Below, in pieces: positions 26,553-34,047 of a stretch of 41,007 nt of DNA (positions are counted from its first letter, which is position 1; every line of letters starts with the position of its first letter). The position numbers and the translations under genes are program-made. Under the pieces are notes generated by a model that worked only from the letters and a program-made list of their open reading frames with translations, ran no database searches and was not told the DNA's origin. The stretch comes from a virus: IMG/VR virus record IMGVR_UViG_3300042887_001361, positions 1 to 41,007 of that record. One strand, 5' to 3'.

Positions 26553-26852
26553 TGTATGCAATGTAAGCTATTTTTATTTTATAGCTTACATTGCTTACAA
26601 TGCCCTGGAACGTTAAGCGCCCGCTTAAAAATGTATGCAATGTAAGCAAAGTAATCATCAAAAAAAAGTTGATGCGCTATAACATTTTCCGTCCGTAATA
26701 ATTTAACTATATAAATATATTATTTTAATTTTTAAAGTAATAACTAACTACTTACATTATATACATATACTTCAAAGCCCCGCTATCAAAGGGCGCGCAT
26801 GTATGCAATTACGCCCAAAAAAATAACATACATCTAACTTACATTGCATACA
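26553..26852. repeat. Family of 16-bp repeats, consensus TGTATGCAATGTAAGC (five copies)
   Basis: Copies: 26553-26568 (+, exact), 26584-26599 (-, one mismatch), 26632-26647 (+, exact), 26800-26815 (+, left half only conserved), 26837-26852 (-, one mismatch at the last base). They are spaced irregularly on both strands upstream of the first + gene. This is the appearance of an operator cluster or of origin iterons; the protein that would bind is not known. Confidence 0.8.
26558..26594. repeat. Perfect 14-bp-arm inverted repeat
   Basis: Arms 26558-26571 and 26581-26594 (GCAATGTAAGCTAT and its complement) are separated by nine bases of A/T. They are formed by the first two 16-bp repeats facing each other. 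A T-run sits in the loop rather than after the stem, so it is not an ordinary terminator; extruded cruciform or dimer-protein binding are the natural readings. Confidence 0.8.
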
Positions 26853-26954
26853 AATAACTGTAAAGAATTACTTGACAATAAAGTTATTAAGTTTTATTAT
26901 TTACTCAAGTTCTTGGAATGGCCGGGAACAAAAACACTAAAAAAGGTAATTGAC

Positions 26955-27092
26955 ATGTCAAAAGTAGACAAATTATTAAATGAATTATTAAAAGCAAACC
27001 GCGCAACTAACAAAAAAGTGATTAAAGACTTCAATAATCAAAACGAAAGATTAATTAAATTATTAAAGGACGTAAACAATGCAAAATTTTAA
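26955..27092 (+). CDS. Small charged coiled-coil protein (45 aa)
   Basis: MSKVDKLLNELLKANRATNK... is Lys/Asn/Leu-rich with heptad-like leucines, probably one amphipathic helix. ATG 26955 is preferred over the much longer in-frame TTG start, because AAAAAGG lies in front of it and the upstream extension would overlap the 16-bp repeat array. First gene of the short + block. Function unknown. Confidence 0.6.
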   Translation: MSKVDKLLNELLKANRATNKKVIKDFNNQNERLIKLLKDVNNAKF

Positions 27093-27189
27093 TATTGATT
27101 ACAAAATTTACGTTTTAGCGGCATTGTCTTGTATCGCATTTATTGGCGGTATTCGATTAGTTTGCGAATTGCTTGTAGCTTTATCTTAA
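27079..27189 (+). CDS. Small membrane protein (36 aa)
   Basis: MQNFNIDYKIYVLAAL... has one hydrophobic span of about 22 residues (IYVLAALSCIAFIGGIRLV). It overlaps the preceding gene by 14 bases, and AAAGGACG lies before the ATG. Could be an inner membrane peptide affecting host or lysis timing. No family recognised. Confidence 0.5.
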   Translation: MQNFNIDYKIYVLAALSCIAFIGGIRLVCELLVALS

Positions 27190-27219
27190 CCTTTAAACCT
27201 TAACAAAAGAGAATTTATT

Positions 27220-27522
27220 ATGAACACTACAATAAAACAAGATCACTATAAACATTGGATAGCAAAAACAGATATAGAATTGCCTAATGGTAAATTGCTA
27301 ACAATAACAACAAGAAAAAGTAATAACGGCGGTTTGCTATCTAGTGCAAGCGTGGCAAGTTATGAAAAAGGGTTTTTAACGCATGTTATGTTCCAAGATT
27401 TTAGCATTAGATTGGAACATTCAAACCCTAAAAGGGTAACCGCTAAAGTAGTGGAGCATCAACACAATTCAATAAATATTGATAGTGTTAAATTGCAAGC
27501 GCTAGCATTTTATAAACTATAA
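27220..27522 (+). CDS. Hypothetical protein (100 aa)
   Basis: A soluble beta-rich protein: MNTTIKQDHYKHWIAKTDIE..., with LPNGKLLTITTRKSNNGG and a C-terminal helical SVKLQALAFYKL. Preceded by AAAAGAGAA. Such leader sequences (AAAGAGAATTATxATG) are repeated before the genes at 27540 and 28428, suggesting a common translation signal in this block. I do not recognise the fold. Confidence 0.7.
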   Translation: MNTTIKQDHYKHWIAKTDIELPNGKLLTITTRKSNNGGLLSSASVASYEKGFLTHVMFQDFSIRLEHSNPKRVTAKVVEHQHNSINIDSVKLQALAFYKL

Positions 27523-27539
27523 CTAAAAAGAGAATTATC

Positions 27540-27641
27540 ATGAAAAATAAAGAATATAACGGTTTTAAAAATTATGCATTTTGGAATATATCGCTTTGGA
27601 TAAATAACGATTTAATTAACTTAAAAAAAGAGTCTATCTAA
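27540..27641 (+). CDS. Small protein with NGFKNYxFWNxSLWxNND motif (33 aa)
   Basis: The product opens MKNKEYNGFKNYAFWN and continues ISLWINND. This is the core of a family of small phage proteins with the pattern NG-x-KNY-x-TWN-V-x-LW-x-NND, whose function is unknown. It is shorter than most. AAAAAGAGAATTATC precedes the ATG and the stop overlaps the next ATG (TAATG). Confidence 0.65.
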   Translation: MKNKEYNGFKNYAFWNISLWINNDLINLKKESI

Positions 27642-28252
27642 TGTTACATATTACAAACCATTCACCTAGTCATAAACTTGCTGGTTTTCAATCATTGAAC
27701 ACTAGTACTTTAGATAATGATTTTTGTGTAAAAATGATGAGAAAACAAGAGTTAAAACAGGATATAAATATCATATGCCAAGAGTGCTATGCCGCCTTGA
27801 TGCAAAAACGTTATAAAAACTTAGATATTGCTATATCAAAAAACGGCCCTATTTTATCAAACGGCCCATTACCTATAAGATTAATTCCAGTTATTAATGC
27901 AAGGGCTTTCCGTTTCCACTCATTAGGTGAATTAATCAATCTGCAGCACTTGGAAAACTATGCATTAATTGCAGATTATAACCCTGATACGTTTTTCACG
28001 TTATGGACTAAAAGAAAGGATATAGTGAACGCCTATTTTAAAGCCGGTAATATAAAACCGAATAATCTAAGTTTTATTTATAGTAGTTCTGTAATTGGTA
28101 AAATTGAAAAATTACCAGTTCATTTTGACAAGGTTTTTACCGCCCATTTTAAAAATACCAAAGAAAACATTAATTGCCATTCAAAATGTATTGATTGCAT
28201 GGCATGTTATACAAAAAACGACATTATTTATATTAATGAGATAAAAAAATGA
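27641..28252 (+). CDS. Gp88-family phage protein
   Basis: A 203-residue protein with the hallmarks of the Gp88 family: LNTSTLDNDFCVKMMRKQ near the N-terminus, then CQECYAALM, FRFHSLGELINLQHLENYALIA, NPDTFFTLWTKRKDIVN, FDKVFTAHF and a Cys cluster CHSKCIDCMACYTK at the end. The conserved cysteines (C-x2-C and C-x3-C-x2-C-x2-C) suggest a metal or iron-sulfur site. Members occur in many phages and plasmids but no activity has been shown to my knowledge. Coupled to the 33-aa gene upstream and to the RHH gene downstream. Confidence 0.82.
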   Translation: MLHITNHSPSHKLAGFQSLNTSTLDNDFCVKMMRKQELKQDINIICQECYAALMQKRYKNLDIAISKNGPILSNGPLPIRLIPVINARAFRFHSLGELINLQHLENYALIADYNPDTFFTLWTKRKDIVNAYFKAGNIKPNNLSFIYSSSVIGKIEKLPVHFDKVFTAHFKNTKENINCHSKCIDCMACYTKNDIIYINEIKK

Positions 28253-28413
28253 TCTACAAGCAAAAACCAGGTAGGCCTACAATAAAACAAGAATTAAAAA
28301 ACAAGCCCGTCATGATTAGTTTACCGATAATCTTAATTGATAAATTAAAACTGGAACGTAACAAATCAAGATTAATTCAAGATTTATTAATCAAGCATTT
28401 TAAACTTAACTAA
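28249..28413 (+). CDS. Ribbon-helix-helix DNA-binding protein
   Basis: A 54-residue protein. After a basic linker (MIYKQKPGRPTIKQELKNK) comes a beta strand PVMISLPI, a helix ILIDKLKLE, a turn with RNKS, and a second helix RLIQDLLIKHF: the CopG/Arc-type RHH layout. It should bind operators as a dimer. It is the only obvious transcription regulator in the short + block, so it is a candidate ligand for the repeats at 26553-26852. It starts in an ATGA overlap with the Gp88 stop. Confidence 0.75.
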   Translation: MIYKQKPGRPTIKQELKNKPVMISLPIILIDKLKLERNKSRLIQDLLIKHFKLN

Positions 28414-28427
28414 AAGAGAAAATTATC

Positions 28428-28616
28428 ATGAATCATAACGAACTAATAAAAGAGATTAGACTTTTATGTAAAAATGTAGGGTTAACATTTAAAAAAAGTA
28501 ATAAAACATTTAACGGTAAAGCACTTTATTATTTTATTGATAGACAATCTGGAATTGTGACACTATCTAATATGTCGCTTATGAGTGCTTATGATAATGC
28601 ACTTAGACTTCAATAA
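28428..28616 (+). CDS. Hypothetical protein (62 aa)
   Basis: MNHNELIKEIRLLCKNVGLTFKK... is a small alpha-beta protein, with a helical start and a YYFIDRQSGIVTLSNMSLMSAYDNAL ending. The pattern of a helix, a strand, and IVTLSN followed by AYDNAL is seen in small phage proteins of unknown function. It ends the + block; an intrinsic terminator follows 26 bases later. Confidence 0.65.
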   Translation: MNHNELIKEIRLLCKNVGLTFKKSNKTFNGKALYYFIDRQSGIVTLSNMSLMSAYDNALRLQ

Positions 28617-28641
28617 TTAAGCTTTAACCCTTTAACCATAC

Positions 28642-28669
28642 AAGCCATCTTAACCGATGGCTTTTTTTT
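28642..28669 (+). terminator. Intrinsic terminator of the short + block
   Basis: AAGCCATC (28642-28649) pairs with GATGGCTT (28656-28663) over a six-base loop TTAACC, followed by a run of Ts to 28669. A clean 8-bp stem with T-tract. Confidence 0.85.
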
Positions 28670-29120
28670 GCTCAAAATATCCATAAATATCCATTTTAAG
28701 CAGTCTTTTTATTTTATCCCTATCCTACTATTGCTTAATATAAAATCATTCAACTATAACGTTATTTGATAGTTTAAAACTATATAATTTTAACGTGTCA
28801 CTATGCCACATTATCAACCATCAACTAGAAGTTTATAATCATTCCATCAATTTTATATAGTTACTTCAAGTAATTACCATAAACCGCTAAAAAACGTTAA
28901 ATAAGCTTGTTTTACAGTTTAGCTATATAACTATATTACTTTAAAGTTTTAACGCCTAGAATCGATTATTTTATTTTTAGACTTTAAAAACTGTTTAAAA
29001 TCAATGACTTATAAAACCTACTATTTTAGTAGGTTATTAATTACCCTATTTCCTACTAGGTTTTTGGGTATTTATTCCTACTATTTTAGTATGTTTATGA
29101 AAATCTACCCCCCTCCGACC
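28670..29120. repeat. AT-rich convergent intergenic region with CCTACTA repeats
   Basis: No gene is supported. It contains a palindrome CCTACTATTTTAGTAGG (29017-29033, with AA and TT extending the arms to 9 bp), a half copy CCTACTAGG (29052-29060) and CCTACTATTTTAGTATG (29077-29093). The 10-mer AACTATATAA occurs at 28778, inverted at 28853, and with one mismatch at 28921; a further copy lies at 26705. A long gap between convergent operons is unusual in such a compact genome, so it may serve as a binding or replication site. Confidence 0.6.
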
Positions 29121-29156
29121 AAAAAAAGTTTTGCCCAACTATTTCTGAGCAAAACT
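29121..29156 (-). terminator. Intrinsic terminator of the replication block
   Basis: On the minus strand AGTTTTGC (29156-29149) pairs with GCAAAACT (29134-29127), followed by seven Ts (29127-29121). It starts 44 bases after the primase-helicase stop. Long loop (14 bases) but a full T-run. Confidence 0.75.
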
Positions 29157-29199
29157 CAATTTAATCCGATTTGATTTGAAATTTAGAAATTTTGGTTTT

Positions 29200-31497
29200 T
29201 CAATTTACAAGTGTCAATTTTCTGTTTAGTTCTGGCTCAACTTTTTTCCTAAGTTCTGTCTTACTCAGCGCGTTAATTGTTTCGTCATTAGGGGCTGTAT
29301 AAATATGTTTTTGGGTAGTAAATTCCCTTGATGCAATACGACCCATATCATTCCAGCCAGCTTCTTTAAGAGCATGTAGAAGTGCAGCTTGAGGAACCTT
29401 GATATTACCTGGTGCAGTATTAACCAACCGATCACAAAGCGCATGAAATGGGGACGCTATCACGCCTGCTGCAAACTCACCGACACGGTTACGCATCAGC
29501 TCAACAAGATAAGACTCAGCGCTCGACATGCCTTGCTCGACTAGGTTCAGTTTGAACTCCGTCATCATCGGTGCAGCTGCTGGATTGAACGTGCTAACAT
29601 CACGAGCGTACAACCAAGATGCTATGGCTTCATAACCACCGCCTGTCTTGAACCACTCCCACATTGATTGTGCTTCTGCGTAATCCATACGAGGCGCATG
29701 TGACCAAACGCAGAACCAACGTCTGTCTTGTGACTCTAATTGAATTGGCACAGGATCGTTTGAATAAGCCAGTACAAACAAACGGTTCACCATATCATAT
29801 GGGTGTAGCCCTTTACGGTTGATAGACAACGTTTCTGGAGGTGCAGCAATGATAGGTTTCAATTTGTTAGCCAACGCTCGTCTTTCTCGTGCATCGGTTT
29901 CTTTTAACTCGTTAAGGACTAAGATTTCACACTCTAATGCGTAACCAAACTGGCTGTTCATCGAATCGTTATCAATGTACCCTCGGTTCTTAAAGTGAGG
30001 GCCACACACCGCCCAGATGAAAGGCGCGTACATCGTATCCTTTCCAGCTCCTTGATCGCCACCGTGCAGAATGGCGTGATTGATCTTGATCTTAGGGTTC
30101 TGGACTTTGTAAGCCATGACGTTGAAGATATGCTCCAATTCAGCTTCATTAGGAACTAAGTTCTTGCAATGGTCAAGCCAACGAGTGACATTACCAGCTT
30201 TACCCGTCACATCAGGACGTGCATCACGCCAACGATTGCCGTACATGTCACCATCCAAAGCAGTCAACATGGTTTCCCCAGCAGCGTAAGTGATCCCCAC
30301 CAAAGCATGTGCGCCCATCGCTTGTCTGTTCTCGTCATAGCAAACTGAGGCTTCAATCTTACGCCCAGTGTGAATGGACTTGCACTCAAGATGACGGAAC
30401 AAGGCGTTGAAAGTAGATCGGCTGACTTCACGTCTAGCAACCAAATCAAAATAAGACTCGTCGGCTTGAATGTAAGCGAATCTGCTGAACCAATCTTTCT
30501 TTTCCAATCGTCCTAACTCCTTACGTTCAACTTCAGCGATAGCACTAGCCGCATCTTGGCTAAACATGTCAGTAGGTTCGAGTTTAGCTAACGTATCAAC
30601 CATAACAGATGCTAACAATTCCTCACGAATTCCATGTGAATGTTTCGGGCCACCTTCTGCCTGCACCCATTCAAGATAGGTCTTACTGTCAAGATGTTGG
30701 CAAGACTCGTGAAAGCACATGAAGGCACGATTAACAGGATGATACCTTGCCATTGGATTGCCATCAGAGTGCGCTGTTGCGTTGATGCAAGTCACACCCA
30801 CCCAACCCTCACCATTAGCACCCTCGATGACATCACCACGCCCCACAAGCCATGTCAGCACGTCATCTTTGCCATCATCAATTAAATCAACACGCTTAAC
30901 TGTTGCGGTGTCTGCTTCACACGGAGTAACACCCAACGCTTCGCATATCTGCGGCAACGTAAACTCTAATTCAGGATTGAATTTAACCAGTACGGACTTA
31001 AAATTATCTCGACCAGGCTTAAGATTGACGCTATCAGGAAGGCGAAAATTACGAACGGCATTAATAGCGCCCCCATCAGTATAACCTGCATCAGCAATCG
31101 CTTTAATAGCTGCACTGAAATCCCCTTTTGTTGGTTGGTCGTCAAGACTGAAAGTATACCCATATTGATAGTTACCTGGTGAAGTTTCCATTATCCATGT
31201 TGGAATCATATCAGGCATTTTTGATTTAGTTCCGACATCATCCAGCACGAGGAACGCAACCAACTCACAATTGCTTGCAGAAGCACTTGGTTTGCCATCT
31301 TTAAAACGCTTAATGATAAATGAGGCCGTGTTACAGTACCAAGCACCTTTACGGTCATATTTAGTGGGGATGTAAGCAGGCCAACTATACTGTTGTGCGC
31401 CATCTTTATGAAATAGGTTAGGCTTAGGGATTTGTTTTACAAAGAGGACAGTTTCTCCTTCAGGTGCTATACTAACCAAGTAATCTATAAAATTCAT
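29200..31497 (-). CDS. Primase-helicase (AEP-like primase plus SF3-type helicase, DUF5906-like)
   Basis: A 765-residue protein. The N-terminal about 180 residues look like a RepB/archaeo-eukaryotic primase fold: LVLDDVGT (D86, D87) and ETSPGNYQYGY (about 104-114). A Cys/His-containing middle (about 240-270, NPMARYHPVNRAFMCFHESC) may bind zinc or DNA. The C-terminal helicase has Walker A GGDQGAGKDT at 479-488 and ILVLNELKE at about 525-533, typical of DUF5906/NrS-1-like primases. Its start overlaps the polymerase stop (ATGA). It is the priming and unwinding enzyme of the phage. Confidence 0.85.
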   Translation of the reverse strand: MNFIDYLVSIAPEGETVLFVKQIPKPNLFHKDGAQQYSWPAYIPTKYDRKGAWYCNTASFIIKRFKDGKPSASASNCELVAFLVLDDVGTKSKMPDMIPTWIMETSPGNYQYGYTFSLDDQPTKGDFSAAIKAIADAGYTDGGAINAVRNFRLPDSVNLKPGRDNFKSVLVKFNPELEFTLPQICEALGVTPCEADTATVKRVDLIDDGKDDVLTWLVGRGDVIEGANGEGWVGVTCINATAHSDGNPMARYHPVNRAFMCFHESCQHLDSKTYLEWVQAEGGPKHSHGIREELLASVMVDTLAKLEPTDMFSQDAASAIAEVERKELGRLEKKDWFSRFAYIQADESYFDLVARREVSRSTFNALFRHLECKSIHTGRKIEASVCYDENRQAMGAHALVGITYAAGETMLTALDGDMYGNRWRDARPDVTGKAGNVTRWLDHCKNLVPNEAELEHIFNVMAYKVQNPKIKINHAILHGGDQGAGKDTMYAPFIWAVCGPHFKNRGYIDNDSMNSQFGYALECEILVLNELKETDARERRALANKLKPIIAAPPETLSINRKGLHPYDMVNRLFVLAYSNDPVPIQLESQDRRWFCVWSHAPRMDYAEAQSMWEWFKTGGGYEAIASWLYARDVSTFNPAAAPMMTEFKLNLVEQGMSSAESYLVELMRNRVGEFAAGVIASPFHALCDRLVNTAPGNIKVPQAALLHALKEAGWNDMGRIASREFTTQKHIYTAPNDETINALSKTELRKKVEPELNRKLTLVN

Positions 31498-33368
31498 TTT
31501 CCGTACCTTGTCATAGTTGCAATCTCGACATCTAATGGTATTCCTTCAGCCCAAACTGGAGGAGTACACATCACCGATATCATTCTTTTTGTTGTTTCTT
31601 CAGCGTCAACTGCTTTACATTCAACCACAATTTCATCATGGATATGTGCAATAACGTTATCTAATTGGCGTAGCGAATAGCGTAGTAAATCATTAGCGGT
31701 TGCTTGAGCGCAGTTTTCTTGTGCAATACCTTGCCACAATCTAGCGCGAGGCCATTCCTCAGCATCGGACGCAGGTTTGAACGCTGCTTTAAGGTAAGTG
31801 ACAGCGCCATCATCTATCCGAGCGAATGGGTAACAGAGTATACGACCTGACGGTAAAATATACCAGAGGTGATTACCATCAAAAAGGTAAGTTACTCGAC
31901 CAGCCGAGAACTCACGCCCCTTGTGACGCATGGCGCTCATGTAAGCCCGTTCTAATTCTTGGCCGTAAGGCATCATCCAAGGGTTCGCCACACGCCAACC
32001 GTTAATCATGCGCTTGATTTGGTGTTCAGGCATGTTAAGCCCATAGATACGCGCCATTGACGAAAAAGCGCCTGCACCGCCCGAATATCCTAGCGCCAAC
32101 TCTTGCACCTTACCGATGAAACGTTGATCTTTAGTGACTTCTTTAACGTTAAAAGTAGACTTGGCATTTTCGACATACACATCACCACCGGATCGGAAGA
32201 TGTCCAACTTTGCTTCCGATGCCACATGATTAGATAACCAAGGGTTACACCTCGCTTCAATACCTGCCCAATCAGCCACCACTAAAACATTACCTTTAGC
32301 AGGGATAATAGCAGGTCTAATCATGCCTTTTAAAACGTTTGTGACGCGCGTTCCAAACGGACTAAGGTCATCACCTGCCATCATAGCTGATCGCACTGCT
32401 TCAGGGTCTTTAGCGCACACACGACTCATGTTCTGTAACTGGACTCCATATGAGGAACTTCGGCCTGTAGCAGAACCACCATTAAAGACAAACGCACCAC
32501 GAACGCGCCCATCTTCAATATCTGCCAGCTCTGCCATGCGTTTAAACTTCGCCACCGACGATGCGCTAATGTCGTCAATACATTGGACAACGTCTAGCAC
32601 TTCATTGGGTAAATCCATTTGCAATAAAGCCGTCCGAGTAGCTTTATTTAAAGATAACTTCTCGTCTACCATCATCAGTTCAGGATCAATTCGTTCTGCT
32701 ACCCATTCTTTTAACTTAGGTGAACGGGCAGAAGCAATGCCAGTAATGTCTTTGACTAAGGCTTGAATATCCTCAAGCTCAGTCGTAGCGTAGCCAATAG
32801 CTGCATGGCACAATGGCACATCAACTAATAATCCTTTATCATTGATGCGTTCATTAACATGGTAGTCCAGCAATTCATCATCAGATAATTGACGTAATGC
32901 CAGACTGACTTCACGCATAGCACGAACGTCTTGCTCGCAATAATGGATTAACTCAGGCAATAACGCAGTATTATAAGGAGGAACGCAACACTGACGGATC
33001 AACTGTTTGCCTCGATGATCTTTCTTCATCTTAGCCGACATTGCCCGTCCAATATCTTCAAGACTACCGGGGAGGCAGTTAGCCCTTGCTTGGGTAGCCG
33101 TGCAATAGAACTGTTCCAACTCGAAGTTAATGCCTAATACATACCAAAAGATTAGGCGCTCAAATGCCGCGTTATGCGCCCTTATCTCGCCTTTAAAGTT
33201 TCTGACACGTTCAGGGAATGGTTGTTCAGGTGTCCAAGTTTGGACATCTTCATCATCGAAAGCGTAAGACATGCACAACACTTCAGTGCTTCTGTCTTGA
33301 CAATAATTATAAACCCCATGCTTCTTCAAGTCACAGGCGCTCTTTGTTTCGAAATCTATAAATAGCAT
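31494..33368 (-). CDS. Family A DNA polymerase with 3'-5' exonuclease
   Basis: A 624-residue polymerase. Exonuclease motifs: DFET (D5, E7) at the start, HNAAF at about 65-69, and YCEQD at about 144-148. Polymerase motifs: A, VADWAGIEAR (D366, E371); B, RFIGKVQELALGYSGG (R416, K420, Y428); C, HIHDEIV (H577, D578, E579). The length, without a 5' nuclease domain, is normal for phage PolA. No usual Shine-Dalgarno lies next to the ATG: instead a terminator-like hairpin sits four bases before it, with AAGGAG on its far side. The stop is coupled to the primase-helicase. Confidence 0.94.
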   Translation of the reverse strand: MLFIDFETKSACDLKKHGVYNYCQDRSTEVLCMSYAFDDEDVQTWTPEQPFPERVRNFKGEIRAHNAAFERLIFWYVLGINFELEQFYCTATQARANCLPGSLEDIGRAMSAKMKKDHRGKQLIRQCCVPPYNTALLPELIHYCEQDVRAMREVSLALRQLSDDELLDYHVNERINDKGLLVDVPLCHAAIGYATTELEDIQALVKDITGIASARSPKLKEWVAERIDPELMMVDEKLSLNKATRTALLQMDLPNEVLDVVQCIDDISASSVAKFKRMAELADIEDGRVRGAFVFNGGSATGRSSSYGVQLQNMSRVCAKDPEAVRSAMMAGDDLSPFGTRVTNVLKGMIRPAIIPAKGNVLVVADWAGIEARCNPWLSNHVASEAKLDIFRSGGDVYVENAKSTFNVKEVTKDQRFIGKVQELALGYSGGAGAFSSMARIYGLNMPEHQIKRMINGWRVANPWMMPYGQELERAYMSAMRHKGREFSAGRVTYLFDGNHLWYILPSGRILCYPFARIDDGAVTYLKAAFKPASDAEEWPRARLWQGIAQENCAQATANDLLRYSLRQLDNVIAHIHDEIVVECKAVDAEETTKRMISVMCTPPVWAEGIPLDVEIATMTRYGK

Positions 33369-33372
33369 AGCT

Positions 33373-33395
33373 AAAAAAAGCCCCTTACGGGGCTT
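33373..33395 (-). terminator. Terminator-like hairpin directly before the DNA polymerase start codon
   Basis: On the minus strand AAGCCCC (33395-33389) pairs with GGGGCTT (33384-33378) over a GTAA loop, followed by TTTTTTTAGCT and then ATG. The T-run begins in the second stem arm and ends at 33373, four bases before the polymerase ATG at 33368. AAGGAG precedes the stem by a single base. It may attenuate polymerase mRNA or, when folded, bring AAGGAG near the start codon. Confidence 0.75.
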
Positions 33396-33403
33396 CTCCT
33401 TAC

Positions 33404-34036
33404 TTATACGCTTCTTCTACGTCTGCCTGATTCTTCAGGCACGCCATCTTCATCCTTAGTTTCACCATCCAAGCCCACCCATTCAACAACTTCAAACACA
33501 GGAGTGTAAATCTTACCGTACGCTTTGTGTTGGTAAAATTCTTTCTTCAGGTTGATAACTGGAACAGGTTTATCTTGATCGGCATCTACTTGCGCTGCAA
33601 TAGCAACTGCAAGAGTCTGTACTGAACGTTTACCGCCAACTGAAGTGGTTGAGTAACGAACTTCCAAGCCTTTATCTTCACCGGATAAGCATTTTAAGCT
33701 CATACCGACTTGAGTTTCCCATCCACGCTTACCACCAGCAGGAGCAGCGTCAAGTTCAGGTAATGGTGATGTAATACTTACCATCTTTTCACCTAACACT
33801 TCACCTTCACCCCAGCAAATGAAACCGTGAACAAAAGAGAACGGATTAACCGCCCATGTAGAGTCCGATTCTACTTCTGATTCACCTGCACCGAACACCC
33901 AATGACCTGTGCGATCCATTTTAAGGATAGCAGAACCATTGTTTCCACCAACTTCAGTTTCCAAAGAACGAAGCGCAGTAGAGAGTGAAGTAACAGAAGG
34001 GAGATTAGAACCAGAAAACGCTACTAAGTTTGACAT
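33404..34036 (-). CDS. Replication-block protein, possible single-stranded DNA-binding protein
   Basis: A 210-residue protein. It has MSNLVAFSGSNLPSV at the start, a core with GHWVFGAGESEVESDSTWAVNPFSF, HGFICWGEGEVLGEKMV, and a Glu/Asp-Arg tail ending SGRRRRSV. Its position between the Cas4-like nuclease and the polymerase is where many phages have a single-strand binding or recombination partner. The beta-rich core and the charged tail fit that, but no sequence motif proves it. The terminator-like hairpin follows its stop by eight bases. Confidence 0.55.
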   Translation of the reverse strand: MSNLVAFSGSNLPSVTSLSTALRSLETEVGGNNGSAILKMDRTGHWVFGAGESEVESDSTWAVNPFSFVHGFICWGEGEVLGEKMVSITSPLPELDAAPAGGKRGWETQVGMSLKCLSGEDKGLEVRYSTTSVGGKRSVQTLAVAIAAQVDADQDKPVPVINLKKEFYQHKAYGKIYTPVFEVVEWVGLDGETKDEDGVPEESGRRRRSV

Positions 34037-34047
34037 AATATTGTACC

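Larger units (their letters stand above)
26097..26954 (-). promoter_or_regulatory. Main divergent non-coding control region (858 bp)
   Basis: No gene is supported here. From left to right: A/T tracts (26165-26220), G8 at 26225-26232, a second AAAATTTACTGCG copy with G6 (26289-26306, first copy 26251-26263), C-rich runs to 26351, an AT-rich stretch with a TATAAT at 26518-26523, then a family of 16-bp repeats (26553-26852). It separates the leftward late genes from a rightward block, so it should hold promoters for both. The repeat array, A-tracts and AT content also fit a replication origin. It is the largest gene-free part of the window. Confidence 0.7.

Noticed and set aside
26097-28616. Lysogeny control region with repressor and integrase
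   Set aside because: Operator-like repeats and an RHH protein exist, but no integrase, excisionase pair or CI/Cro-type repressor is present in the window.
28617-29199. tRNA or other structured RNA gene in the convergent gap
   Set aside because: No cloverleaf arms or CCA end could be seen; only terminator stems and CCTACTA palindromes.
33174-33365. Plus-strand frame opposite the polymerase N-terminus
   Set aside because: Shadow of the exonuclease domain; no ribosome-binding site.
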